Shown here: positions 8,898 through 16,943 of the stretch, piece after piece | How positions within the stretch are numbered: the first letter of the stretch is position 1 | Layout of the letters: each line of letters opens with the position of its first letter | DNA from: Saccharibacillus sp. O23 | GTDB lineage: Bacteria; Bacillota; Bacilli; Paenibacillales; Paenibacillaceae | Assembly (NCBI RefSeq): GCF_002205895.1 | Contig: NZ_NJDE01000002.1 | Location: 372,001-436,000 of the forward strand | Direction of reading: 5' to 3' | DNA length: 64,000 bases | Notes under the pieces: generated by a model | The model's database searches: none | What the model saw: only the letters and a program-made list of their open reading frames with translations | Told to the model about the DNA's origin: nothing | Program-made: the position numbers and the translations under genes

Positions 8898-9079
8898 GAT
8901 CGTACTCCTTTTCTCTGCAATCCGATTTATCTACCATACACAATCTTCTTTCATTAGTCCACGCTCAGAAGTCGCGAAGAACGATCGGAAAATTCCCTGC
9001 GAAAGAAACGAAAACCGCTCAATCCGAGACGATCGCGCCGGGACACGTCCTTTCCCGAATGACGATGAGATAATAAACG

Positions 9080-9095
9080 GATTACGCGCGTAATC
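9080..9095. promoter_or_regulatory. 16-base perfect palindrome upstream of modA
   Basis: GATTACGCGCGTAATC reads the same on both strands. It lies in the 253-base gap between the ywiC-like gene and modA, about 185 bases before the modA start. It could be an operator for a dimeric regulator. I cannot match it to a known family site. The rest of this gap shows no convincing gene. Confidence 0.4.
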
Positions 9096-9150
9096 GTGCT
9101 CGGCGATGGCAGACTCATAAGGCAAAGCTCCTTTTTTCACAATCGAACGT

Positions 9151-9870
9151 TCACAAATAGGCGAGCAGGACGAACAGATACAGCATCACGGCGAATCCGA
9201 TCTCGGCCACGCCGGTGTGTTTGACTGTCAGTTTCAGCTTCGGCAGCGCGATCGCGCGCAGCAGCAGCACGGCGAACGCGGCGGATAGCGGAACGCTCAG
9301 CCAAGCGGCGAACGGGATCAGCAGGACATGGTACGCGATCGAAGCTCGATAATAGCGAGGGTTCTTCTTCTCCCGGATGACCGTCTTCACGTACAGCGCG
9401 GTTCCGATAAAGTAAAGCCCCATCAGCAGAAACAGCCGCGTCGTCTGCGTCCAGTCGGCTTCTCTGCCCGCTCCGACGTATACGACCGGATAGATAAACG
9501 AGCAAAACAGCAAAATGGCGACGATATCGTTCAGCAGCGCGCGTTCGTTTTTGGCTTTGGCATACCGTGCCGGAATCGCGAATACGATCAGCAGCAGAGC
9601 ACCGTAGCCGATCAGCTTCGGTTCGGACAGGGCGACGATCGCCGCGAGCGGAACGAGCATCAGGCCGTACAGCAGCGCTGGTTTGAGATAACGCTCCTTT
9701 TTGCCCGTCTTGATCCATTGCAGCACGGGAAAACTGAACAGATACATCGTGAGCCAACAGAGAAACAAAGGAATATGGACGAGCGCGGGTCCTACGGCGG
9801 ACATCCCCAGCAAAAAAGGCAGCAGCAGCATAGCCCATGCGCCGTGCTGATTCGGAATATAGCGATTCAT
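9151..9870 (-). CDS. YwiC-like multispanning membrane protein
   Basis: A 239-residue, strongly hydrophobic protein beginning MNRYIPNQHGAWAMLLLPFLLG, which is the characteristic start of the YwiC-like family; about seven or eight membrane segments follow. In Bacillus subtilis ywiC lies among anaerobic nitrate respiration genes, but its biochemical role is not established. Here it sits between modAB and a divergent hemerythrin-like gene, consistent with a link to molybdoenzyme or low-oxygen physiology (inference). The start ATG has GGAAGGAG upstream. Confidence 0.85.
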   Translation of the reverse strand: MNRYIPNQHGAWAMLLLPFLLGMSAVGPALVHIPLFLCWLTMYLFSFPVLQWIKTGKKERYLKPALLYGLMLVPLAAIVALSEPKLIGYGALLLIVFAIPARYAKAKNERALLNDIVAILLFCSFIYPVVYVGAGREADWTQTTRLFLLMGLYFIGTALYVKTVIREKKNPRYYRASIAYHVLLIPFAAWLSVPLSAAFAVLLLRAIALPKLKLTVKHTGVAEIGFAVMLYLFVLLAYL

Positions 9871-10014
9871 GGCAACTTCTCCTTCCGGCTGGCGCTCGCG
9901 CGCCGCTTTCCCTTACGGGTTTATTCTATAGAAGCCGTGAAGCGGCGACCAATCAGGGACTTCCCTGTTTCGCTTCGGGAAATGCCTAACCGGACCGCCG
10001 CGGTGACGGCTTCA

Positions 10015-10023
10015 TGCTATACT
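10015..10023 (+). promoter_or_regulatory. Extended -10 promoter for the hemerythrin-like gene
   Basis: TGCTATACT (TG, one base, TATACT) lies 60 bases upstream of the start at 10083. No good -35 is present at 17 bases, which fits an extended -10 promoter. Confidence 0.45.
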
Positions 10024-10082
10024 GAACGCGCTTGGATCCCCATCCGAAAATTATTATTTTACCGAGAAAGGCGGAATTGATC

Positions 10083-10508
10083 ATGGGAGGACCTTCTCTG
10101 CGTCAACTGCACGCGCATCATGCCATACACGAAGGCGGGCTGAGCGGCGCGATCGATAAAACGGAAGAATTGGAAGCTTTGCTAGAAGCCGGGGATACGG
10201 AAGAAGCACTTAAAGCGGCGGATCAACTGGTCGGCTACTGGGTAACCCGCATCTTGAGCCATGCCGATGCCGAAGAAGAAGGATTCTACGAAGAGATGGC
10301 CGGGGACGATCCGGATCGCCGCCTGTCGATCGTCAAGCTGACCCGCGACCACGACATTCTGCGCATGGTCGTCGCCGATATCGTCTCGAGACTGGCCGAC
10401 GAAGGCCTAACGCCCGAAGTCATGCGGCGTTTCCAAGCGCTGATCGTCGTCAACGAGTTCCACAGCCGCGAAGAAGAACGGCTGCTGTTCGAGGAGCCGA
10501 AGAAATGA
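10083..10508 (+). CDS. Hemerythrin-like HHE domain protein
   Basis: I chose ATG 10083 (MGGPSLRQLHAHHAIHEGG, 141 residues), preceded by AGAAAGGCGG. Four-helix hemerythrin ligands can be seen in order: HAHHAIHEG, SHADAEEEGFYEE, TRDHDILRMVV and NEFHSREEERLLF. The last matches the HxxxE metal-ligand pattern. Such proteins bind a di-iron centre and sense or carry oxygen, NO or iron; which applies here is unknown. The stop codon overlaps the start of the SEC-C gene (ATGA at 10505-10508), so the two are probably made together. Confidence 0.8.
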   Translation: MGGPSLRQLHAHHAIHEGGLSGAIDKTEELEALLEAGDTEEALKAADQLVGYWVTRILSHADAEEEGFYEEMAGDDPDRRLSIVKLTRDHDILRMVVADIVSRLADEGLTPEVMRRFQALIVVNEFHSREEERLLFEEPKK

Positions 10509-12454
10509 ACGGTTCGTTTCCTTCTTTCTCGCGGCCCGTTTCCGCCACTCCGGGACGCAACGATCCGTGCTTCTGCGGCAGCGGCTTGAAATACAAAAAG
10601 TGCTGCGCCCGCCTCGACGAACAATCCCGTTCGGACGCGCAGCGGCGGCGCTTGCTGGAATCCGTGCTGCGCCGTTTCTTCGACAATCACCCCCGCCCCG
10701 GCGAACAGAAAGAGCTGTCCGCTTGGAAGAACCGCATCGCTCCTCGCCTACAGCCGGCTTACGGCGAAGAGAAGACCGGCTCCGTCGCCGGGGATACGTT
10801 CTACTTCGGGCAGCAGGTCCGCATCTGGAACGATTTTCTGACCGAGCAGGCGCTCGATTCGCGCCATGCGGCGGTCGCCGACGCGCTGCGCGGCTGGCTC
10901 GATCCTCGTTTCGCCGTGCTGCGGATCTCTTCCGCCTCCGCTCCCTTGGGCGCGGCACGGCCCGCGCAGGACGTCGTTCAGGCGTCGGAACTCCTGAACG
11001 GCGAGCAGCTGCGGCTGAGCACGGGCGCAGACTTCCGCCCCCGGCCGGGAAGCGTCGTGCTGGGGTATTGGATTCCGGGAGCGAATCCCGAAGATCCGCT
11101 GACGGCGCTGAACAGCCTCGTGCTGATCGAAGAACCCGAAGACGAAGCCGTGCTGCGCTTGGAGCGCCGGTTCCGGGAAGCCGGCGAGGCCGACGCGGCG
11201 GCTTTCTACCGCAGAGACCCTGCGGCCGCTTACGAAATCTTCGCGGAATCGGCCGCGGGAGCCGACCGGGCTTCCGGCGAGGAACTGCCGCAAGCCGTCG
11301 GCGAAGCGCTGGAACGGCTGGAAGCTTATTTGATCGAACGCGATCTCAAGTGCGATCGCCTGATGGACCTCGCTTTCCGGTTTCTCAAGCGCAAACGCGA
11401 GAAGCCCGCTCCGCCCGAAGCGGCTGCCGCGGCCGTACGTTTCGGTCAGCTTCAAGGCTGGCTGCCTGACGACGCGGCCCAAGACATTCCGTATCCGTCG
11501 AGCGATGTAAGGCAGCCTCCTTCCGCCATGACGGACGAACTCGATAGCGACCGGATCGAGCAACTCGCGACAGAGATGCTCGATTACCAACGCCGGACTT
11601 CCGTCTATCGCGAAGAAGAACCGCCGGTCGGCATCCGGGTCGGCACCGATCCGCTGCCGGGCGAGATGCGGCAGTGGAAGCTCTATATGCATCTCAAAGA
11701 TCTGGATATTCAAGGCGAAGCCGCGCTGCGCCGCCAAATGGATTATTTCTCGGGCGTCCCTTATACGCCGGCTTCTCCCGAAGAAGAAGCGCAGCTTCGG
11801 GCTTACGAAGCTTATCTGGCGATCGAAGACGATGTCCGCGCGGAAAAACTGGCGGAAGCCCGCCGGCTTCATCCGAACGGCGCGGATACGCTGCTGCTCG
11901 CCGCCGACGGCGAAGCAGATCCCGACGAACGCTACCGTCTGTTGGAAGAAGCCGAAACCGCGGCGCTTCGGCGGTTCGAAGCCGATATCGAACCGGTCTG
12001 GCTGCATCTGCCGAACCGCCCGTATCTGCGCGCCCTTATGCTGCGGGCCGCGCACGATTGGCAGACCGGACGGCATGCGGAAGCTTTCGAACGCTTTTAT
12101 CGCCTGCTGCGGCTGAACCCGGCCGACCATCAAGGCGCGCGGTATCCGGCGATCTCCGCCCTGATCGCAAGCGGCGACCACGAAGCGGCAGGCAGTCTGC
12201 TCGCCCATTATGCGGAAGGCGCGGGAGACAATGCCTTTTACCGCTGGCTCGAGTGGGCCTCCTCGTATAAGCGGGACCGTCCGAGCGCCGAGACCGGAGA
12301 CTTCTATCGCAAAGCGGTCGAAGCCAACCCTTACGCCGAGAAATATATCCGCAGCCGCCCCGAAGCCGAGGCTTATCCGCGTTCGGCGATCATTACGCCG
12401 CGTTCTCCGGAAGAAGCGCGATTGATCTGGACGCTGATCCGCCCGACGCTGTAA
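10505..12454 (+). CDS. SEC-C motif protein with TPR-like C-terminal region
   Basis: The 649-residue protein begins with a SEC-C zinc motif at about 17-36 (PGRNDPCFCGSGLKYKKCC), the element found at the C-terminus of SecA and in many stand-alone proteins. The middle is acidic and Ala-rich without a domain I recognise. The last 250 residues are helical and look like tetratricopeptide-type repeats (for example TGRHAEAFERFYRLLRLNPADHQ and GDFYRKAVEANPYAEKYI). Function unknown; a protein-protein interaction role is plausible. It is translationally coupled to the hemerythrin-like gene and followed by a terminator. Confidence 0.8.
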   Translation: MNGSFPSFSRPVSATPGRNDPCFCGSGLKYKKCCARLDEQSRSDAQRRRLLESVLRRFFDNHPRPGEQKELSAWKNRIAPRLQPAYGEEKTGSVAGDTFYFGQQVRIWNDFLTEQALDSRHAAVADALRGWLDPRFAVLRISSASAPLGAARPAQDVVQASELLNGEQLRLSTGADFRPRPGSVVLGYWIPGANPEDPLTALNSLVLIEEPEDEAVLRLERRFREAGEADAAAFYRRDPAAAYEIFAESAAGADRASGEELPQAVGEALERLEAYLIERDLKCDRLMDLAFRFLKRKREKPAPPEAAAAAVRFGQLQGWLPDDAAQDIPYPSSDVRQPPSAMTDELDSDRIEQLATEMLDYQRRTSVYREEEPPVGIRVGTDPLPGEMRQWKLYMHLKDLDIQGEAALRRQMDYFSGVPYTPASPEEEAQLRAYEAYLAIEDDVRAEKLAEARRLHPNGADTLLLAADGEADPDERYRLLEEAETAALRRFEADIEPVWLHLPNRPYLRALMLRAAHDWQTGRHAEAFERFYRLLRLNPADHQGARYPAISALIASGDHEAAGSLLAHYAEGAGDNAFYRWLEWASSYKRDRPSAETGDFYRKAVEANPYAEKYIRSRPEAEAYPRSAIITPRSPEEARLIWTLIRPTL

Positions 12455-12501
12455 GAAGCTTGCGCTGCCGGATCGAACACCCGCCTTCGCGCGCCGAATC
12501 C

Positions 12502-12542
12502 GAGTTCCGACAACGGCCTCGCCGAATCCGGAACTCTTTTTT
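12502..12542 (+). terminator. Rho-independent terminator after the SEC-C gene
   Basis: Stem GAGTTCCG (12502-12509) with CGGAACTC (12529-12536), then six T residues. Confidence 0.85.
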
Positions 12543-12611
12543 GCATGTATCGGAATTTTAGACGCGCAGGCCGGCACGCGGCAGGACGTTTCCGGTTACT
12601 CTTCCCGGCTG

Positions 12612-12620
12612 TGCTATAAT
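12612..12620 (+). promoter_or_regulatory. Extended -10 promoter of the PrpR-like regulator
   Basis: TGCTATAAT, a perfect TATAAT with the TGN extension, lies 158 bases upstream of the regulator start. A transcript starting near 12627 would carry a leader of about 150 bases containing the inverted repeat at 12635-12746. Confidence 0.7.
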
Positions 12621-12634
12621 GTTCAAGATACTAC

Positions 12635-12746
12635 GCCGTGTACGCAAACTCGCTGAAGCGTACCTTTGCCTGCCTTTTTGCCCTCTGCCCGGATTCGCTC
12701 CGGAAGCATGACCGAATCCGCAGTCTTCGGAGTTTGCGTACGCGGC
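12635..12746 (+). promoter_or_regulatory. Structured 5' leader: 17-bp inverted repeat enclosing an inner hairpin
   Basis: GCCGTGTACGCAAACTC (12635-12651) pairs with GAGTTTGCGTACGCGGC (12730-12746) over 17 positions, 16 Watson-Crick and one G-U in RNA. Inside, CGGATTCG pairs with CGAATCCG. The element starts about eight bases after the predicted transcription start and ends 31 bases before the ATG. I do not recognise it as a known riboswitch. It may be a regulatory RNA fold or a pair of DNA operators. Confidence 0.6.
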
Positions 12747-12777
12747 CTGACGATTTTGACGAAAAGCGGGGATTTTC

Positions 12778-14466
12778 ATGAACATAAACGTCCATATCAT
12801 CGCACCGTATCCTTCCATGGCGACGATCATCGAAGAATGCGTCCCTCTTTTCCCCGACCTGAATATCGGATATTCGGTCGGGGACCTCGAAAACGGGGTC
12901 GAACTGGCGATCGAAGCGGAACGCGGCGGTGCCGATATCCTGATCAGCCGGGGCGGCACGGCGCGTTCGATCAAACGAGCGGTAACCGTGCCGGTGATCG
13001 ACGTGCAGCTGTCCGGCTACGATATGATCCGTTCGCTGACGCTTGCCGGAAGCCTCAAGGAAAAAACGGCGATCGTCGGCTTCGCCAACCTGACCTCGGG
13101 CGCGCAGGCCATCATCGATCTGCTCGATCTGCCGCTGAAAGCTTTTACCGTCACGGATTCTTCGGAAGTCCCGGCCTTGATTCTGGATCTCAAAAGCCGC
13201 GATTATAAGCAAATCGTAGGCGACGTGATTACGCTTAAAACGGCGAACGAATACGGATTAAAAGGTTTCTTGATCCAATCGGGCAGAGAATCGATCCGAA
13301 ACGCGCTGGAAGACGCCCGGCTCGTGTACGGCTATCTGCATCGGAACGACAGACTGGTCCGCGTGCTCGAACGCTTCCTCCAATCGTCTTATCCGAATCT
13401 GGTCGTCGCGGACGAACGCAGCCGCGTCGTCTATGCCCGAACCGCCGATTTCGATCGCAATCCGCTGACGGAAGAGCATCTCGCGGCGCTCGGTTCCAAA
13501 CTGAATCCGGACGGGACGCCGACGTCGGAGAAGCTGACGCTCGACGGCCGGACGCTGATCGCGGAAGGCCGCAGGCTTGACGTCGACGGAGAAATCTATG
13601 CGCTGTACGTGCTGCGGCAGGGCGTCGGCCAAGAAACGGCGCGGCATACGGGCCTCTTCCCGATCCGAGCCGAAGATCCGGGACCGGTCGCCGAAGCTTC
13701 GCCCGCGATCCGGCGTCTCTACGAGCAGCTTCGGGCGCTCTATCGCGGAGGCGATTCGTTCTGTCTGTACGGCCCGAAAGGAAGCGGCAAAAACTTCGTC
13801 GTCGATCATGTCCATCGGGAAGCGTCGCCGGAGGGCGTGCTGCTGGCGATCGACGCGGAGCGCGCCGATCTGCGCAAAGCAGCCGGCGAAATTCCGGCGG
13901 ACGCGACTTCGGTCAAACTGCTGAACGCCTCCCGAACGAACGACGAACGGCAGTTGGCGAATCTGGTCCGTGATTTGGCCGATCGCGGCATCCGGCTGAT
14001 CTTGATCGAAGACGGCTCGCCGCCTCCGTCGCTGCTCGGGATCGCCGACGCCGTCAGACTGCCGATGCCGACGCTCGACCAACGCCGGGAAGACGTTCTT
14101 CCGTTGGCGCGGATCTTTTTGGCCGACTGCCATCATCGGCTCGGCACCGACGCCGTAAAGATTCAAACCGCGGCCGAAGAACTGCTGCTCGAGCAGGATT
14201 ACCCGGATCAGATCAACGGTTTGAAGCGCCGGATCAAAGAACTGGCGATCGCCGAAACCGGTTATGTCATCCGCGCGGAAACGGTACGGAAAACGACTCC
14301 CGAACCGCTTTCCGTCGACGACTGGCGGGTGCCCGGCGGCACGCTCAAAGAAATCGAACAGCGGATCATCGAATCGGTGCTTCGCGAAGAAAATCATAAT
14401 CAATCCCGGACGGCCGAACGCCTCGGCATCAACCGGGCGACGCTGTGGCGCAAGCTCAAAGAGTAA
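12778..14466 (+). CDS. PrpR-like transcriptional regulator with reduced AAA+ domain
   Basis: 562 residues in three parts. Residues about 5-190 resemble the PrpR_N sensor domain (EAERGGADILISRGGTA is its signature). Residues about 305-490 resemble the AAA+ domain of sigma-54 activators, with Walker A GPKGSGKN at 332-339 and the later block LPMPTLDQRREDVLPLA. The GAFTGA loop that contacts sigma-54 and the DLYYR segment are missing. The C-terminus is a Fis-type helix-turn-helix (EENHNQSRTAERLGINRATLWRKLKE region). The adjacent promoter is sigma-A-like, so it probably works without sigma-54. It faces the kdgT-kinase-dehydrogenase operon, which it likely controls in response to a sugar acid or a metabolite (inference). 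Confidence 0.88.
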   Translation: MNINVHIIAPYPSMATIIEECVPLFPDLNIGYSVGDLENGVELAIEAERGGADILISRGGTARSIKRAVTVPVIDVQLSGYDMIRSLTLAGSLKEKTAIVGFANLTSGAQAIIDLLDLPLKAFTVTDSSEVPALILDLKSRDYKQIVGDVITLKTANEYGLKGFLIQSGRESIRNALEDARLVYGYLHRNDRLVRVLERFLQSSYPNLVVADERSRVVYARTADFDRNPLTEEHLAALGSKLNPDGTPTSEKLTLDGRTLIAEGRRLDVDGEIYALYVLRQGVGQETARHTGLFPIRAEDPGPVAEASPAIRRLYEQLRALYRGGDSFCLYGPKGSGKNFVVDHVHREASPEGVLLAIDAERADLRKAAGEIPADATSVKLLNASRTNDERQLANLVRDLADRGIRLILIEDGSPPPSLLGIADAVRLPMPTLDQRREDVLPLARIFLADCHHRLGTDAVKIQTAAEELLLEQDYPDQINGLKRRIKELAIAETGYVIRAETVRKTTPEPLSVDDWRVPGGTLKEIEQRIIESVLREENHNQSRTAERLGINRATLWRKLKE

Positions 14467-14483
14467 TTCTCGAGCTTGCTTTT

Positions 14484-14507
14484 TTTTGCAACAATACTGT
14501 TGCAAAA
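14484..14507. promoter_or_regulatory. Operator-like inverted repeat before the kdgT operon
   Basis: TTTTGCAACA (14484-14493) and TGTTGCAAAA (14498-14507) form a perfect 10-bp inverted repeat around ATAC. No T-run follows on either strand, so it is unlikely to be a terminator. A further half-site TGTTGC lies at 14549-14554 on the -35. The most likely ligand is the PrpR-like regulator encoded just upstream. Confidence 0.65.
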
Positions 14508-14550
14508 TTAAACGATATTCAAATAATTAAATGATTTTCTTCTCAAAATG

Positions 14551-14579
14551 TTGCTTTTATAAACAATCAGCGTTATATT
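14551..14579 (+). promoter_or_regulatory. Sigma-A-type promoter of the kdgT operon
   Basis: TTGCTT (14551-14556), 17-base spacer, TATATT (14574-14579). No sigma-54 -24/-12 elements are seen in the gap. The -35 overlaps a TGTTGC half-site. Confidence 0.7.
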
Positions 14580-14585
14580 ACGGAA

Positions 14586-14599
14586 AGTAAACGCTTTAA
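14586..14599. promoter_or_regulatory. Possible cre site at the kdgT transcription start
   Basis: AGTAAACGCTTTAA matches the cre consensus at 12 of 14 positions and lies at about +1 to +15 of the predicted transcript, a position where CcpA would repress. Confidence 0.45.
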
Positions 14600-14625
14600 A
14601 ACACATCGAGAGGAGAACGAAAAGC

Positions 14626-15654
14626 ATGAAAATCAAAGCGACGCTGGATCGCATCCCCGGAGGCATGATGGTGGTTCCGCTGCTTCTGGCGGCAACGATC
14701 AACACCTTCTTTCCGAACCTACTCCGCATCGGCGGATTTACGGAAGCGCTTTTCGTCAATAGTGCAAGCGCTTTAATCGCCTTGTTTCTGTTGATCGCCG
14801 GCACGCAGATCAATCTGCGCACGGCCAAAGCTTCGGTCGCCAAAGGCCTCACGCTGCTGTCGGTCAAATGGCTGCTCGGCGCGGCCGTCGGTCTGCTCGC
14901 CTTCTGGCTGGCCGATTCCAACGGCTTGTTCTTGGGATTGGCGCCGATCGCGATCATCGGAGCGATGACCAACTCGAACGGCGGATTGTATATCGCCTTC
15001 GCCGGACAATACGGCAAAGAAGAAGACAAAGCGGCTTACCCGTTCCTCGCGCTCAGCGACGGTCCGTTCCTGACGATGGTCGCCCTCTCCATCTTCGGCG
15101 CGATGGGCTTCGCCAACGGATTGTTCTCGCCGATGTCGTTCGTCGCGGTGCTGCTGCCGCTGGCCGTCGGCATCCTGCTGGGCAATCTGGACAAAGAAAT
15201 GGGCGACTTCCTGTATAAAGGCAGCGACAAGCTGGTTCCTTTCTTCGCGTTCGCGCTCGGTATGGGCATCAACTTCAACGCGATCATCAAAGGCGGACTC
15301 AGCGGTATCCTGCTCGGCGTCATCACCGTGTTCCTGACCGGCGGCGGCTTGTACCTGCTGTTCAAGTTCCTCGGCTGGAATCCGATCGTCGGCGCGGCCG
15401 AAGGATCGACGGCGGGCAACGCGGTCGGCACGCCGGCGGCGATCGCCGCTGCCAACGTCGCCTTCGCCCCGATCGCGGAACTGGCTACCGTCCAGATCGC
15501 GGCCAGCGTAGTCACGACTTCCGTTCTGCTGCCGATCTTCATCGGCTTCCTGTCGAAGCGGTTGGAGAAAGAAAAAGGCGGATTGGCGAAATACAATCTG
15601 TCCGCCCGGGAACGGCGGGAACTCGAAGCGCAATGGAAGGAGAACCCTCAATGA
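14626..15654 (+). CDS. kdgT: KdgT-family sugar-acid permease
   Basis: A 342-residue hydrophobic protein with about ten membrane segments, matching the 2-keto-3-deoxygluconate permease family: MKIKATLDRIPGGMMVVPLL at the start, IGAMTNSNGGLYIAFAGQYG, LALSDGPFLTMVAL and EGSTAGNAVGTPAAIAAANV. Family members import 2-keto-3-deoxygluconate with protons. Here the downstream enzymes act on four-carbon sugar acids, so the true substrate may be threonate or erythronate rather than KDG (inference). The ATG has GAGAGGAG upstream. The stop overlaps the kinase start by four bases. Confidence 0.9.
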   Translation: MKIKATLDRIPGGMMVVPLLLAATINTFFPNLLRIGGFTEALFVNSASALIALFLLIAGTQINLRTAKASVAKGLTLLSVKWLLGAAVGLLAFWLADSNGLFLGLAPIAIIGAMTNSNGGLYIAFAGQYGKEEDKAAYPFLALSDGPFLTMVALSIFGAMGFANGLFSPMSFVAVLLPLAVGILLGNLDKEMGDFLYKGSDKLVPFFAFALGMGINFNAIIKGGLSGILLGVITVFLTGGGLYLLFKFLGWNPIVGAAEGSTAGNAVGTPAAIAAANVAFAPIAELATVQIAASVVTTSVLLPIFIGFLSKRLEKEKGGLAKYNLSARERRELEAQWKENPQ

Positions 15655-16943
15655 AACTTGCCATCATCGCCGACGACTTGACGGGCGCCAACGACAGCGG
15701 CGTACAATTATCCCGTAACGGATTAAAAACGACCGTGCTGTTCGATATGGACGCCGAAGCCGTCGGAACTTACGAAGCGGTGGCGTTCGATACCGACAGC
15801 CGGGCGGCGGAGCCGCGGCAGGCTTACGACCGGGTCAGAGCCGCCGCCGAATTTCTGCTGGACTCGGGTTTCCCCGATATTTTCAAAAAGGTCGATTCCA
15901 CCATGCGGGGCAATGTCGGAAGCGAAATCGATGCCGTCTATGATGCTTTGAAGCCCGATTTCGTCATGTTCGTTCCCGGTTATCCCAAAAACAACCGCAC
16001 CGTCCTGAACTCGACCCTGTATCTGGACGGCGTCCCGATCGGCGAAACGGAGATCGCCAAAGATCCCAAAACGCCGGTCACGCTGTCGAATCTGATCGAG
16101 CTGCTCGAACTTCAGACTTCCCGACGGATCGGCAAGCTGACGCTGGACGATCTGGCGCTGGGCCGGGAGCATCTGCTCGCCGAATTGGGGCGCTACGCGC
16201 AAGAAGGCGCCGCCTACATCGTCGTCGATTCGACCGAAGAACGGCATCTGGAGCAGATTCTCGCCGATCTCAAAGATGCGCCTTACCGCCTGACCTGGGC
16301 CGGCTCGGCCGGATTGGCCCATTATCTGCCCGCTTATTACGGACTGCCTTCCCGGACGCAGACCCCGCGGATCGACGGCCAACCCGGTGCGGTCCTGACC
16401 GTGGTCGGCAGCGTCAACCGCAATTCGAGAGCGCAGCTTCGGCGGCTGCTGGAACGCCCGGACGTGCATGCCGTCGCGTTCGATTCGTGGAAAGCCGTCG
16501 CCTCGCCCGCCGAAAAAGAAGCGGAAATCCGCCGCGTGTTCGACGAGGCGCTGGCCGGAGCGGAGCGCGGGCTCGACGTGGCCGTGTATTCGACCGGAAC
16601 CCCCGAGCATATCGAACAGGCGTGGCGGGTCGGCGAAGCGGCCGGATTCGAACGGACCGAGATCAGTAACGAGATCGTGAAGGCGCTCGCCGACGTCTGC
16701 GCTCCCCTGCTCGAGCGGGGATTGTTCAAAGGCGTATCGATGAGCGGGGGCGATACGGCCAAACAGGTCTGCCTGCGGTGGGGAATCAAAGGATTCGAAC
16801 TGCTGGACGAGCTGGAAATCGGGGTGCCGATCTCCACGTTCCTCGGCAAAAAAGGATTGTACGTGATTACCAAAGCCGGAGGATTCGGCACGGAACGCGT
16901 ATTCGAGCATGCGATCGACAAATTGAGAGGAGTGCAAGCTTAA
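15651..16943 (+). CDS. Four-carbon acid sugar kinase (DtnK/DUF1537 family)
   Basis: I chose ATG 15651 (MKLAIIADDLTGANDSG, 430 residues), with AAGGAG upstream and a four-base overlap with kdgT. The N-terminal domain shows the family signature DDLTGANDSG, FKKVDSTMRGNVGSEIDA and FVPGYPKNNRTV. The C-terminal nucleotide-binding domain shows VVGSVNRNSRAQ and MSGGDTAKQVCLRWG. Characterised members phosphorylate D-threonate, L-threonate or D-erythronate at C4. Together with the PdxA2-type dehydrogenase next door this gives the known route from a tetronate to a phosphorylated keto-acid and dihydroxyacetone phosphate. Which tetronate is used cannot be read from the sequence. Confidence 0.92.
   Translation: MKLAIIADDLTGANDSGVQLSRNGLKTTVLFDMDAEAVGTYEAVAFDTDSRAAEPRQAYDRVRAAAEFLLDSGFPDIFKKVDSTMRGNVGSEIDAVYDALKPDFVMFVPGYPKNNRTVLNSTLYLDGVPIGETEIAKDPKTPVTLSNLIELLELQTSRRIGKLTLDDLALGREHLLAELGRYAQEGAAYIVVDSTEERHLEQILADLKDAPYRLTWAGSAGLAHYLPAYYGLPSRTQTPRIDGQPGAVLTVVGSVNRNSRAQLRRLLERPDVHAVAFDSWKAVASPAEKEAEIRRVFDEALAGAERGLDVAVYSTGTPEHIEQAWRVGEAAGFERTEISNEIVKALADVCAPLLERGLFKGVSMSGGDTAKQVCLRWGIKGFELLDELEIGVPISTFLGKKGLYVITKAGGFGTERVFEHAIDKLRGVQA

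Noticed and set aside
8954-9118. A 54-codon minus-strand frame in the gap before modA, with AAGGAG upstream
   Set aside because: Its product is almost entirely Arg/Ser with no family likeness, and it covers the palindrome at 9080-9095; chance is more likely.
10748-12577. A 609-codon minus-strand frame
   Set aside because: Shadow of the SEC-C gene, which has a translationally coupled start and recognisable motif.
14484-14507. The inverted repeat as terminator of the PrpR-like gene
   Set aside because: The T-run lies before, not after, the hairpin on the plus strand, and the loop and position suit an operator better.
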